Shown here: positions 1-10,702 of the stretch, one piece after another
Position numbering within the stretch: the first letter of the stretch is position 1
Layout of the letters: every line of letters begins with the position of its first letter
Assembly (NCBI GenBank): GCA_001662425.1
Contig: BDDC01001423.1
Coordinates: 6,181 to 26,488 of the forward strand
DNA: 20,308 nucleotides
Source of the DNA: Chlamydomonas sphaeroides
Lineage: Eukaryota; Chlorophyta; Chlorophyceae; Chlamydomonadales; Chlamydomonadaceae
Direction: 5' to 3'
The notes under the pieces: model-generated
What the model was told of the DNA's origin: nothing
Seen by the model: the letters and a program-made list of their open reading frames with translations, nothing else
Database searches by the model: none
Translations under genes and position numbers: made by a program

Positions 1-1322
1 ATTTGGGGGATGCGGTGCTTCTAGGGCCGGCCAGGGTGCGACGTACGGCTCATTGGTAATCGGCAGTGGGTGCTGCATGCTCGCGCGAATTGATGCGGGT
101 TTACGGGCAGGGGAAGCCGAGGACATCATCTAGAGCAGGTGGGCTGTGTCCCGTCAGTTAGCGGCTGCGCGTGCATCCTCTACTCGGCGTGGTTGGGCGC
201 GGCCGGGCAGGGCATCCTTGCGTTTAAGGGAGGACGTGGTAAGCTGCGGCGACGGCAGCCGGGTACGCATGGAGCTGGGAGACGGATATGGATGGTGGGG
301 GTGCGGTGCCTACGGGCGGCCTGCAAGAACTAGTGCGGCCCGCCCTCCTCGCTTCGGGTGCGGGCGCGGGGAACGGGGCAAGGCCGGGGGGCGGCACTGT
401 ACGTCTGCATGTGGCAAGAGCTGGGCACCTTCTTATTGCGCTGCTGTACTACTTGCGTGCGTGGTCACGGGCTCCGAGCACGTAGAGGTTGCACGACTTT
501 CTTCCCGGCACGTAACAGAAGCGTCATGCGTGGCGCTAGGCAGGGTGCCGGTCGGTGGCGCACACGCGGCACACGGCAGTGGTCCAGCAGGTCATAGGTC
601 ATTGACTTCGTTCTTCTGTTTTGGTGCGTCAGGTGACAATGGCGGTGGGGCTGTGGCTGCTGTGCACATCATGTGCTCATTTGAGGTTATCAGCAGTGGG
701 CGCGTACCACACCGGCCCATGCGCGCGCGCGAGGCAACGGGATATCCACCGTCTCGATCCGATTGTGCGGTCATGTGCGCACCCCACAACCATCCACATC
801 TGCGCACGCACCGGCCTGCTGTGACCAGCTCCACCGACGACCGTTACCGGTAGCTAGCGCTCGCTGCGCAGCGGTTCCGTCGGGTGCTGCTTCATCATCA
901 TGTAGCAAGTAAGCCCATCAGCCAGGCAACGACGTCTGTGCTGTGTCGCCAGTGCGTGGGCCATACACGCGCGCACCCCGCACGGGTGCACTCAACTAAA
1001 ACGCATCCCTGCGTGCTTATCACGCACGACCAACGCGTCACCACCCCGTGAAGTGTCGCGCCCTACTCTATAATTCAGCCTGATATTGAAGACACGCCGC
1101 AAGTAGCGGACAGCTGGGGAGCCTCCCACAGCAGGCACCCTAGCAAGGTCCGGCTGCCAAGCTGCCAGGATCTACGGACCCAAGAGCGCCTGCATCGGTA
1201 CGTGGCCGCACGAGAGGCCGCCTGCGCGTGCCGGCATGCACGTGCACGCGCAAGCGCAGTGGCCGTGCGGTGCAGTGGGCGGCTGCCTACGGCAGGCGCC
1301 TCCTCGAGCGCCGTAAGCTGTG
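1..1322. other. No recognisable gene; 3' flank of the carrier gene
   Basis: I see no exon with family similarity on either strand. The open frames here are short and have the Arg/Ala/Gly/Pro-rich composition that random GC-rich DNA gives. The stretch lies downstream of the minus-strand carrier stop codon, so part of it should be that gene's 3' untranslated region. I found no minus-strand TGTAA, the usual green-algal polyadenylation signal, between 1322 and 1, so the 3' end may lie outside the window or use a variant signal. Confidence 0.4.
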
Positions 1323-4312
1323 TCAGAATCCGCCGAGGTCGCAGGCCTTCCTCAGGCTCTCGTACGAGGTCCAGAACACCAGCTGCCAGGGGCCTAGCCG
1401 AGCCCAGGTGGGCAAGAAGCTGCAGCCACCGGGCGGAGGGGCGCGTGGCAGGCGGGGCGCGGGGGAGATGGATGGGCACGTACGGGTGCAGGGCGCCGGC
1501 GCCTCTGGCAGGGCTCGAGCGCAGCAGCCGTGCTAGGGTAGCGGTCCTGACGACCTCAGATCAGGACCCGCTGCTGCCACACCTCCCCCAGACGGCCGAT
1601 AGCAGACCGCACGCGACGCCCCGCACGCACACCCTGCCTCCCCCGCTCACCCCTTGTACAGCGCTGCGAGGCCCTCGGCCCGCACGCTGCGCACGAGGCA
1701 GTCGAGCGAGGAGCGGTACAGAGGCGCGGAGGGGTCCTGGGCGGGGAGGGCGAGGCGTGTTTGGACTTGAGGAATTTAGTGGCGCGGCAGGCGTTGGGGC
1801 GAGCGAAGGCAAACCGAGGCGCGGCACACGCCGGACCTATGATGATGCTGCAAGGTGGATGCGGGATGACGCAGGGGCGCGAGGGAGAGCGGGCCGCACG
1901 CAGCGGCGCCCGAGGCGGCAGGTGGCAGGCGCGCGGGGCGGGAGGCAGGCACGGTGCGTCAGGGATCCATGGGCTACGAGCGATGCCAACCGCGACCCTC
2001 CTCGCCGCCTCTCCATCCTTCGCCCCGCGCCACCTCGCCGCATCATGCGTGCCTCGGCTGTGTACATGGCGCCAAGCCCAGCCTGCCTCGTCCGACCCGC
2101 CCGTCCCATCCCCCGCTCCTCAGTTCCAAGCCCGCTCACCCACCCACTCATCCGCCCACCTGGCTCATCATGCGCGTCTTGACCACGTCCGCGGGCACCG
2201 ACACCAGGCTGGCGAAGAAGCCGGAGGCCACGGACGACAGTGTGTGGGCGGCTAGGTTGTCGCCGCCAGTCAGGTTGCGCGACAGCACTGCCTGCTTGGC
2301 CTGGGGTTGGATGGCAGGTCGGCAGGGCAGGAGCGAATCGCGGCGATGGTCGCCAGAGTAGGTCATCGTGCGCGCGACACCGCAGTAGCAACTACGGCCG
2401 TGGCGGTCGCAGGTCCTCGGTAGAGCCCTGGGCTGCGGGGCCGCACTGCCGGCTGCCTGGCTCGCGAGGACCCGACTGCGAAACCGCGAGGCGCGGGCGC
2501 CGGGTTAGCGGGATAGATGGCACACGCCGTAGCGAGGGCCGGCACCGGACCTAAACGGGGCACAGCCTCCTTTGGCTGAGCCGCCGAGCGGCACCGCTGC
2601 TGTACGCGCTGAGACGACATGTGCGGCATGTCTACTGTCGTACAAGCCCTGTCGCCGTACACGCACCTGGTCGTACGTGGCCAGCTCGCCCAGGTTGACC
2701 AGCGCCGCCCGCTGTACGGCGGGACCGCCGCCGCGCCACAGGCCGGCCACGCCACCCGCCGACAGCGTCTGGCGCAAGCAGTCGGCCATACCCTTTGTAC
2801 GGGCACGAGTACGAGTACGGCGTGTGGGATGGGGGCGTGGGTTCAGGGGCACGTCGATTAAGCCTCGGCGCAACACACAACGCTCGGCTCGGGCCCATGC
2901 ACAGCTCTCGCAGCATGCCCGGCCTCCGCCCGCGTGCTGGCATCGCCGGGCATGAGTGGCACAGCACCGCTGGAGGCGGCTTGTGCTGGCACCGGCCGGC
3001 GCATGGGCGGCATTACTGTATGCTACACTTGCGACCCGGCACCGCACCTTGTACTTGGGCGCCGCCAGCTGGTCGGATGCAGCCAGCCGCCCCTGGGCTT
3101 GGAGCCGCACCTGGCGTCGGGGCGGGGGTTGGGGCAGCGAGGCGACAGGGTCAGAGTAGTCCCGGCGTGTGAGAAGGGCAAGGGGCTACGTGGCGAGGCT
3201 CGCTGACGCAGCGAATTCAAAGCGCAACAGTAGCGTGCTGGGCCAGCCAGTGCCACCCATCCCACCTTGATCAGGTCCGCCGGCACCGCCACCGCCTGCC
3301 CCAGGGCACCCGCCGTCAGCCCCATGGCTAGCTTGGCGCCCAGCCCGCCGCCGCCGCCGCCGGCAGCGGCTGGTGCTGACCCTACGTGGCACCGGGGGGC
3401 CAAGGCGAGGTGCGGGTGCGGCGCGGCCAGACAGAGGGGGGCCAGAAGTGCGGCAGCAGCTCGCGGCAGCACCTTGCGAGGACGAGGACGAAGCGGATGA
3501 GGACGGGGACGATGCCAGCGCCCGGAGCTGTTCATACACGGTGATGCGGGTACCTGAAGTACGGCAGGCGGAAGTACGGCACGGGGAGCAGAGGCATGGC
3601 GGAAATGGGTCGAGTGCCCAGCTGGAGGGGCGGGGTGCATTCTGGAGCGGAGGCCGGCCCACTGTCTGGCACGGCCACTGCCGCCGGCGCCGGGCCCTCG
3701 CCTACGCCGTCCACCTCACGGAGCTGTGCAGCAGGCATAGCAGGCCTGCTTAGCTGCAGGCTCGCGATGACGGTTACCTGACCTGTGTAGAAGATGTGCC
3801 GCACCAGGGCCGGTGACAAGCCCGCGTACAGCCCGCGCACGCCCTCCCTCCGCATCATCTCCATGGCCATGCGGACTGCGCCCAGCGGCCGACGGGTTGC
3901 TGCAGGCGCGGGCGAGATTGTTGACGTTGAGGCGGACTGGTGCGCTGCACCTGAAGCTGTTGCCGAGGTGGAAGCAGCTGGCGCGTGGAGGCTGCCGAGC
4001 TCGCCCTGCGTACCGAGTGTGGGGGTCAAGGAGTTGGGCAAGGTTTCGCACAGCAGGCGCCTCGCCGGCGCGCGCTGAGGATTATGTAGGTAAGATGTAT
4101 CTGGTGCCAAGCGCCGGCCCAACGCCCGCACGCGAGGGTAGCCATCCCATCCGATTCCCGTCTCGCGCCTGCAGCTGCAGCCGCGTCTTGACCATGTCCA
4201 CGGGGTATGTGAATGCCTCTGCTACTATGGCCGCTGAGCATGTGAGGCCAAGCTTGATAGCCCATTGCTTCGCAGAAGGCCGCGGTGGTGAGTTTGATGC
4301 TTGCGGTGCCAT
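1323..4312 (-). CDS. UCP: Mitochondrial carrier, uncoupling-protein (PUMP3/UCP3) type
   Basis: Proposed exons on the minus strand are 4312-4132, 3899-3783, 3553-3473, 3381-3266, 3110-3048, 2792-2667, 2300-2160, 1736-1651 and 1419-1323. All phases join, giving 1008 nt and 335 residues, close to the usual 300-310 plus one loop insertion. The protein has three carrier repeats, each with the PX[DE]XX[KR] signature: PVDMVK at residues 37-42, PADLIK at 160-165 and PADVVK at 264-269. The family is six-helix transporters of the inner mitochondrial membrane. Segments such as GLYAGLSPALVRHIFYTGTR, QRAALVNLGELATYD and FLPTWARLGPWQLVFW match what I recall of Arabidopsis PUMP3/UCP3 more closely than dicarboxylate or oxoglutarate carriers. 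Transported substrate is not readable from sequence; proton leak or C4-acid/amino-acid exchange are family possibilities. The start ATG at 4312 is the only one ahead of helix 1 in frame. Exon 4 could also begin at 3375, which is phase-compatible and removes two residues. A Ser/Gly-rich insertion lies at about residues 113-139. Carrier identity is very likely; the UCP subgroup is probable. Confidence 0.88.
3382..3472 (-). other. Short intron 3 of the carrier gene
   Basis: This 91-nt intron runs from donor AAG|GTGCTG (exon end 3473) to acceptor CGTAG|GG (exon start 3381). It is needed because the carrier frame changes between the Ser-rich end of exon 3 and the Gly-rich start of exon 4. A second acceptor (TCAG, exon start 3375) keeps the same phase. 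Both flanking exons are low complexity, so this is the least certain junction of the carrier model. Confidence 0.55.
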
Positions 4313-5273
4313 GGAGGATTGGCTTTACAGGTTTGCGCTTGAATACGTACAGTAATGGAATGGAGGGTACATGCTGGAGAAGCGCCATCGGCAAGCGTCG
4401 GCACGAACCCGAGCATTTAGGCCAACAGGCCGCCAGTCGCCTCCCCCCCCCCATCCAACAGCAATAGCTTTTACAAGCTGGTCAAGTACGCACAAGCCTC
4501 GTTCCGAACCCCGCGGGTGCGTCCACGCTCATCTCGTTCCACACGGCTCCATGCGTTTCCGCACGGCCTAGGTTCGCCCCTGTGATGCTCAGCCCCCTCT
4601 TGCCCCCGCCAGTCAACCCGGCCCTACCCCAGCACGCAGCATCCATGAAGCACCTCTCCTCTCTCACGACTCTGCTCACGTTCAACACAAACAGCTCCCG
4701 TGGGTCCGACCCACGACCCATGATCCAAGCCACACAGTCCCCAGCCTCCAGGCGCCGCCAGCATGCAACCACGACACGATAGGCCGCGGGCGCGTCCTGC
4801 CGGGGGCAAGACCCGGGCCCGCCTTCGGCACGCTTGCCACAGCCAGGAGCTCGGTTGCACCCGACAGTGCCCACACAGGCCGCCGACGGCCCGCCGCCCG
4901 GCAAATCGTAACTCGCTGTCGGCGGTCGCAGCAGCGGTAAGCACCGTGCGGCTGCAGTTAGCCCTGGGGCCTGCGGCGGCCCGAGCGCCGGCCCCGGCTG
5001 TCGAGCTTCCACCTGTCCCCGGCACGACATCAGGGTCACTGAAGCGCCGCTGCTCGCAGCCAGCCAGCCCCGATCCTCGCCGCACTGCCCTTGCCGACAA
5101 CCCCAGCAGCTGTAAGCCTGCTATGCGCCGCTGATGCGTGCGCCGCCGCGGCCGCACCGGTCACGCACGGCCGCTAGCCACGCAGCCGCTGAACAGCCGC
5201 CGGCCCCGCAGCGCCGCTGCCTGTGTCCGCTCAGGCAGGCGCCGCGGCGGGCCCTGCAGCCCCAGGCCGCCGT
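4313..5273. other. Between carrier and IF-1 genes: 3' UTR plus promoter
   Basis: No exon with recognisable similarity lies here. The stretch separates two minus-strand genes in the same orientation, so it should contain the IF-1 3' untranslated region (upper coordinates) and the carrier promoter and 5' leader (lower coordinates, just above 4312). A ten-C run lies at 4443-4452. No TATA-like box stands out. Confidence 0.5.
4471..4475 (-). terminator. Candidate TGTAA polyadenylation signal for the IF-1 gene
   Basis: TTACA on the plus strand reads TGTAA on the minus strand. TGTAA is the standard polyadenylation signal of chlamydomonad algae. It sits about 800 nt below the IF-1 stop codon, a plausible 3' UTR length in these algae, and about 160 nt above the carrier start. 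A five-base match can occur by chance, so the assignment is tentative. Confidence 0.35.
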
Positions 5274-6365
5274 TTAGGCGGGCGCCCTAGGCTCCTGGCC
5301 TGGCTTGTGCCGGAGCGTGATGCGGCCCTTTGTGAGGTCGTACGGGCTGAGCTCCACAGTCACCTTGTCGCCCACGATAACCTGACCGGGTGTGTGGAGG
5401 AGCCGAGCAGGTGAGCAGCGTCGTGGCGACACGGTGGCAGCGAGGCCGCCGCGCTGGGCCACGGCAGGGCTTGTCTCTGCCAGAGGGGAGATCTAGCCGC
5501 GGAGGCAGTCGGCCCCGCTCGGCCTGTTGACGAGCTCTCCAGCCGTCAAGGACAGAAGCGCTGCAAACGGAATCCGTACCTTGATTCGGTTTTGCCGAAT
5601 CTTGCCGGACAGATGGGCAATCACGCTGACGCCGTTCTCCAGCTTCACCTACGGGGCGTGGGATTCAAGCCAAGCGGGTGAAACTTCAGCTTGCAGGGTG
5701 GCACGCGGGGTATGGCAAACGCCATGTATGCAGCTGGTGCGCTTGGGCACAGGCGCGGGTCGGTTCACTGCACGTCCGTTCGTGTCCGTTACGCGGCACT
5801 TGCCGCACACCTGCAGGACGCCCCCTTTGCAGATCGATACGTGGGATCAAGTCGTGTCGCGTGGGAGCGCCCAGGAGCAGGGGGTGGTGGTGCTAGGCGG
5901 CGTGGGTGCGTGTGCCGTTGCGGGCCTCACCGTGAACATCCCGTTGGACAGGTCCTTCAGCACCTCGCCCTGGATGTCCACCATCTTCTTCACCTTCTTC
6001 TTCCTCTCTCGCTGAGGAGGCCCGCTGGGTGGCCCGCCAGCTTGCGCTGCGAGCGCTCGCGTGGAGATGGATGCGGCATAAGAGGTCGACACCTGCGACA
6101 AGGGGCAATCGTTGCCAACCTTGTCCGAGACGCGTCCCACAGTATCACATATTGCTTACCTCGCTTGTGGGGTGCAGCAGCGAGCGGGAAGGACGCAGTG
6201 CCACCGGCCGCACGCTTGCTACCAAGCAGCGAGGGCTAGCACCCTACGCGGAGAGCAATCCAAGCCGTGTTAGGGAACCTTCAGCCGTTTACGAAGGCTA
6301 GCAGGCTGGGCAATACGCTGTGAACGCACCGTGGTGGCCGGAGCCCGCAGAGTGCAGGCACGCAT
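5274..6365 (-). CDS. infA: Organelle translation initiation factor IF-1 (nuclear infA)
   Basis: Proposed exons are 6365-6330, 6243-6160, 6092-5931, 5648-5580 and 5381-5274, all joined in phase 0, giving 459 nt and 152 residues. Residues from about 77 to 143 are the complete S1/OB-fold of bacterial IF-1: VDIQGEVLKDLSNGMFTV, LENGVSVIAHLSGKIRQN, then VGDKVTVELSPYDLTKGRI. IF-1 binds the 30S A site and helps select the initiator tRNA. The GxVxExLPNxxFxVxL and LSGKxRxxxIxxxxGDxVxVExSPYDxxxGRI patterns are intact. The first 76 residues are rich in Ala, Ser, Thr and Arg with almost no acidic residues, as expected of a chloroplast or mitochondrial transit peptide, and end in a basic run (RERKKKVKK). 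Exons 3-5 are strong. Exons 1 and 2 rest on splice signals (ACG|GTGCGT, CGTAG|GGT, GAG|GTAAGC), phase and transit-peptide composition. A chloroplast destination is likelier because nuclear infA copies usually replace the plastid gene, but a mitochondrial one is possible. Confidence 0.85.
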
Positions 6366-7859
6366 TTTCGCTGGGCTGGTATGTCGGCTTCAACAACCGT
6401 ATCAAGCAAGCAATTGGGTTTAGTTGGTCACCGTGCGGAGTCGTCGCGAGGTCTCGTCGGATTTTGGCGATGGCCCCGTGGCGTCAGTTCCTCGCGAGTA
6501 TGCAGTCCTTGCAGTTTAGAAAGCGTACGATGCTTGATGATGTGAGGGCTTGCCCCAGACCGCGCTGTTGGCGACCGCTGACCCATGGACCCCTGGCTGT
6601 CCCCACCGTGGGCTCTGGCAGGGGCCTTCTCGCTTCTTCAACCCAAAATTTACATCTCATAACAGTAGGCATGTCCAACCAGGACATGGTGTATTGCACG
6701 CACACACCCCCTGTCGAACGCTGCCGCACCACAGTCCGTCACCTCCAACTAGCGTGAGTTCCATAAGTCAACACGCGCATCCAGCGGCTCCGCAGGGTTC
6801 CGCTACCAGCGCCCCTGCCCTTCAATCAACATCCGCCAGGCAAGTATGGGCACCCATCACAGCGTTGACTGCCCGCTTGTTCGAGGACAGCTCGCTGTAG
6901 CTGTATGCATGAATGCTCTGGGATGCAACACCGCAGCCACAGCACCACCGCCTTTGGCCGCAACAAACCTAAGCAGGCTGCTCATGGCAAGGCCACCTCT
7001 CACGAATAGCGATCATATGCTCCATCAAATCCTGCCACCGCTGCAGGGGGTGCTACCCTCCAACCTTACCGCGCTCCTTGCCGACGCTATCGCTCATTGC
7101 CAGCGCTCAATCGAGACAATGAGCACACACGCACACATACCCGCACATATGCAGCAGCACTAGCATGGCGCCCGGCCACCAGCCCCGCCGCCCAGCACGC
7201 GCAGCGTCTAGCCCCCCCTCCCGCCCGTCCACCCATGACCGCCGAAATCAGCTCACACTCCGCCGACGTCTGCCCGTTTCACTCCACGGCCGTGAGACTC
7301 TGGAAGGTTGAAGTTGCATATATCCTTGATGCGGCAAGCCCGAAGCCCCATAGCACCAACGCGGCTCCACGGAACAGCCAAGCCGCCGAAGCTGCGCCGG
7401 AGGCGCCTGCAGTGGCTTGTTGAGCGGCGAGGCACACCCCGCACCAGACCGGCCGCACCTGGCAGCCCTGCGCCCGGCGGCGGCCTCCACGACCCGGCCG
7501 GCTGGTAGAGCCATGACCCGGCCGTACGCGGTAGGCAGCTCGCGCGAGAAGGCGCGCATGCCCGCAGGGGCTAAGTCCTCGCCGCCGGTGGGCCACAGCT
7601 GGCGCAGCCGTATGTACGAGCATCGGTTCGGCGCCTCCCGAGCTGCCAGCCAGCAGGCGGCCCAACCTGAGCCGGCTAGGAGCCGCCAGCAGGAAGCGCC
7701 GCTGCCACGCCGTCAGCGCTCGGCGGCCGCGACCAGGCGCTATGCGCCCGGCGCCGCTCACGCGGCCGTGGTGGGCAGTCCATGCCGTGGCTGACAGGCG
7801 GGCTGCGACGTGCCAGGGCGGCGGCAGCGGCCAAGCTCTGCGCCCCGGGGGCGCGCCGC
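6366..7859. other. Between IF-1 and truncated haemoglobin genes: 3' UTR plus promoter
   Basis: I recognise no coding exon on either strand. Both flanking genes are on the minus strand, so the upper part should be the 3' UTR of the truncated haemoglobin gene and the lower part the IF-1 promoter. A CA-rich stretch with alternating purine-pyrimidine steps lies at about 7121-7150. Base composition falls toward AT around 6360-6700, unlike the GC-rich introns. Confidence 0.45.
6650..6654 (-). terminator. Candidate TGTAA polyadenylation signal for the truncated haemoglobin gene
   Basis: TTACA on the plus strand gives minus-strand TGTAA in a locally AT-rich context (AAAATTTACAT on the plus strand). 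It is the first one I found downstream of the stop at 7860, implying a 3' UTR of about 1.2 kb, long but not unusual for chlamydomonad genes. Confidence 0.35.
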
Positions 7860-9699
7860 TCACATAATGGAGCAGCAGGCCGGGGCGTCTTGCCCGCTCT
7901 CAATTTCCTTGGGCTGCGCCATGGTGGCCGTCTTCTCGATCTTCTCCACGTCAATCTTGCCTGTGGGCGGGGCAGACGAGGCGTTGACGCAAGGACGCGC
8001 ATGGCACAGCCGCGGCGAATGGGCACACGCCGACGCGGCGGCAGCCAGCTCACCACGGCGGTGAGGAACATACATGCGGGTAGTGGAGGTGCACGTACAT
8101 GGCCGACGCACCCCGATACCCGGCCGCCGAGGGACTTGTCCGCCCTTCCCAACAGCATCCCTGCCCTAGCCCAGCACCCCCTGCCCCGTTCGCCAGCGGC
8201 CGTCAGGCACCGCCACCTGCCACGCCATGCGCCGTCATCCGTGCCTCCGCTCTGCAGCATGGCCCAGCGCTCCACAGGGCGGGCCCTGTCCATGCCTGGC
8301 TCACCAATGCGCAAGGCCCGCCTGCCCAGCTCCCGCGCTGTACAGCTCATGGCTGCCGACACGCGCCGGCGGCACCGCCCCCACGACTCACCCTTGTAGC
8401 GCTCCGGGTCAAACAGCGGCCGGACTCCGATCAGCACGGCGGCTGCGTCGTCTATGAGCTCCTGCCCCACCCCCATCTCCTTCAGCGAGTCCACGAAGTG
8501 GCCTGATCAGGCATGCACGGGGCGTATGGGATGGTGGGGATGATGACAGCACCGCACCGGTGGCCATGGCGGTGCTCGCGCGCGAGGTGCACGGGTGCAC
8601 CAGCCAGGTGGAGCGACACGGGGCTGTGGGCAGAGGCCGGAGGTGCCGGGGCTGCAGGGCTGCAGGGCAGCAGCGCGCGCCTCGCGGGGCGGCCGTACCT
8701 GCCACCTTGTCGAAGTGGGACAGGTTGAGGCCGCGGTTAATGATGAGGTGGGCGTGCCCCATGACAATGTCTGGCGGGGGCCGGCGGACAGGGGTATGAG
8801 GCGTGGGCACATGGCGTGGTTGGGGCATGGCCACATGGGCGCAAAGGGGGGCCCTGGTGGGCGCTGCAGCTGCACGCGCGCATGCACGGGGCAGCGCCCA
8901 GCGGCTGGAGCACAGGAGGCAAGCAGCGGGGGCTGAAGCCCCGAACTGCGCATGAGAAGCGGGAAAGGATAGTGGGCTTAGCGAATAGAAAGCCACGGGG
9001 CACACTTGCAGGATCGCCCTTGTGGATGACCGACTCCCGCAGATCCGCGGGGTGGTGGGCCCGCGAATATGCGGGAGTCGCTCATGACAGAAAGGGGGCG
9101 CGTATCTGAACAGATAGGATGACTGCATGCTTTAGCGGCTAAGGTAGACAAGATACGCAGCGTGCCGTTTGGCTGCGCGTCTCCCTGAGGTCAGATTGAG
9201 GGTTGGCCACGGCGCGGGCGCGCACCTTTGCCGTGGTAGTGGCTGGTAGCTCCGAAGGCGTACGAGAGGAAGCGATTCTGCTTTGCAATCAGGGTTACCA
9301 TGTCCACGCCCTCGAAGAAGGGCAGCAGGTCCGGGTCTCCCATGATCTTTTTGTAAAAGACGTCCACCGTGGCTGGTGGCGTGGGTTAGGGAACCGCGGG
9401 GTAGCAGTGCAGAAGAAACAGGGCAGAAGCGTGATTCAAGAGCCCCATGCTCACAGCAGCGGTGGCAGCGCCGGCAAGAGGATCAGACGACGGCATGGAT
9501 GCACGTGCAGCTAATATGCCCGGGGGGCTTATTACATCGGGAGGCAACAGGTACCGGATGGCAATTTCTGTCACCCCGCACGTGCCCTTCGCCGACACCG
9601 CCCTGGTACCACGCCTTCACCTGCCGTTGGCCGGCAGCTCTCACCTGCAACGGCCGCTGCACCGCCCAGTTTGGCGTGCAATGTCGCCCGAGCGTTCAT
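7860..9699 (-). CDS. THB: Group I truncated haemoglobin with C-terminal CaaX-like motif
   Basis: Proposed exons are 9699-9645, 9372-9226, 8770-8699, 8502-8392 and 7960-7860. Every intron is phase 1, total 486 nt, 161 residues. The protein is a complete 2-on-2 globin: LHAKLGG (residues 7-13), DVFYKKIMGDPDLLPFFEGVDM (split here as helices B-C), KQNRFLSYAFG (helix E), GHAHLIINRGLNLSHFDKV (F to G) and LIDDAAAVLIGVRPLF (H). Ungapped alignment with recalled C. eugametos haemoglobin (Tyr20, Lys44, Gln45, His68) puts Tyr25 at B10, Lys49 at E10, Gln50 at E11 and His73 as the proximal haem ligand. Algal truncated haemoglobins handle NO or O2; C. reinhardtii THB1 works with nitrate reductase as an NO dioxygenase. 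Past the globin fold is a 30-residue tail, KIDVEKIEKTATM onward, ending CCSIM. The start ATG at 9699 gives the short N terminus usual in the family; an acceptor at about 9741 with open frame upstream leaves room for an extra 5' exon. Confidence 0.92.
9031..9080. repeat. Inverted repeat (hairpin) in intron 2 of the truncated haemoglobin gene
   Basis: CGACTCCCGCA at 9031-9041 is perfectly complementary to TGCGGGAGTCG at 9070-9080. After a 4/4 mismatch, CGCGG at 9046-9050 pairs with CCGCG at 9061-9065, closing a 10-nt loop. In the minus-strand transcript this is a strong stem inside an intron. A smaller perfect palindrome, TATCTG-AA-CAGATA, follows at 9103-9116. Confidence 0.75.
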
Positions 9700-10322
9700 C
9701 GGCTTATGGCTCGTTGATGAAGGGGCGTCATTAGATGAGGCCTGCCGCAAGGGAAGAGAGGCCTGGTAGGTACAAAAGCAGCACGGTGTCCGGGCATGCG
9801 AATGCACATTCGGGCAAACCGCACCCTTGCGCCCCCCGGAACTGGTCTGGGGATATGTTCAGAGCCGCTATTCTACACAGCGCTGCAAGATGCGTGCGGG
9901 GCGGTTTACCTGGTTGCTGCCAGCATCGCCAGCGTACAGCGGGTTCCCTGCCGCCTTGGCCGCTCCGTTGGCCGCGGCCATGGCCCAGCAGGCCGGGCTA
10001 GCGAAAGTTCAACCTGAAATTGCGTCTCAATCGCGTTCGTAGCGGCTTTCTTAGGGCCTGCGGCGCGGCCAGTCCAGGTCTCTGGTATGCGTAGCGGCCT
10101 TTGTGATCAGGCTCAACGTCCTGGCTGAAGCCGCAGCGTGGGTTTAGCGGGTTGCGATGTGATGGTGTGGAAGTGTTCCCCGTATCTTTACGGCGTGGCT
10201 GCGATATCGTAAGCAACAGTATGCGTATGCGTCTCCTGAAAATGCCTGTATTCACGGCTCTGTCCAGTACATGCTTTGACGGCCTAACCCAAGTGCTTTG
10301 TGCAAGGCGCCTCCTCCGCCTA

Positions 10323-10346
10323 CCCCCCCCACCACCACCACCACCA
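10323..10346. repeat. C8-(ACC)5 simple repeat
   Basis: A run of eight C is followed by five ACC units. It is a low-complexity microsatellite in non-coding DNA upstream of the single-domain haemoglobin gene. Confidence 0.85.
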
Positions 10347-10702
10347 ACCCGCACCAACCCGCTGACCCGACTCTTTCGCCAGCGCGCCCTTTCAGTGCCA
10401 TTTTCGCTTTTGTGCCACGCCCCTGTGCCCTCAAGGACCCCATGTCCTTACTCCCTACTTCCCCACGGCAGCCAGGTAGCCTGCTGCTGCTTTAACGGCT
10501 GCGGGGAGGTTGGCTACGTCATGTACGTGCGTCGGCCTACATGATGTGCATCGGCAGGTTAGCTGCGTGCGTCCTGGTTCCACCACCGTCTTTGGCGCCC
10601 CCCGTCGCCTCCACACGCCTCCACCACCTGCCCGTGGTCTTCAGGGCTCTGCGCGCACCCCCCAAGGCCCTCCAGGCCAACCTTTGCACCACTTTACTGT
10701 GT

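Noticed and set aside
146..853. Plus-strand open frame of 235 codons in the left flank
   Set aside because: Low-complexity composition, no recognisable family, and no splice-linked neighbour; probably chance in GC-rich DNA.
4443..4452. Ten-C run as a possible frameshift or assembly break
   Set aside because: It lies in non-coding DNA between the carrier and IF-1 genes and does not affect either reading frame.
5847..6140. IF-1 starting without introns near 6140
   Set aside because: That frame has no ATG (it opens on GTG) and would read through a good acceptor at 6093; a spliced start at 6365 fits better.
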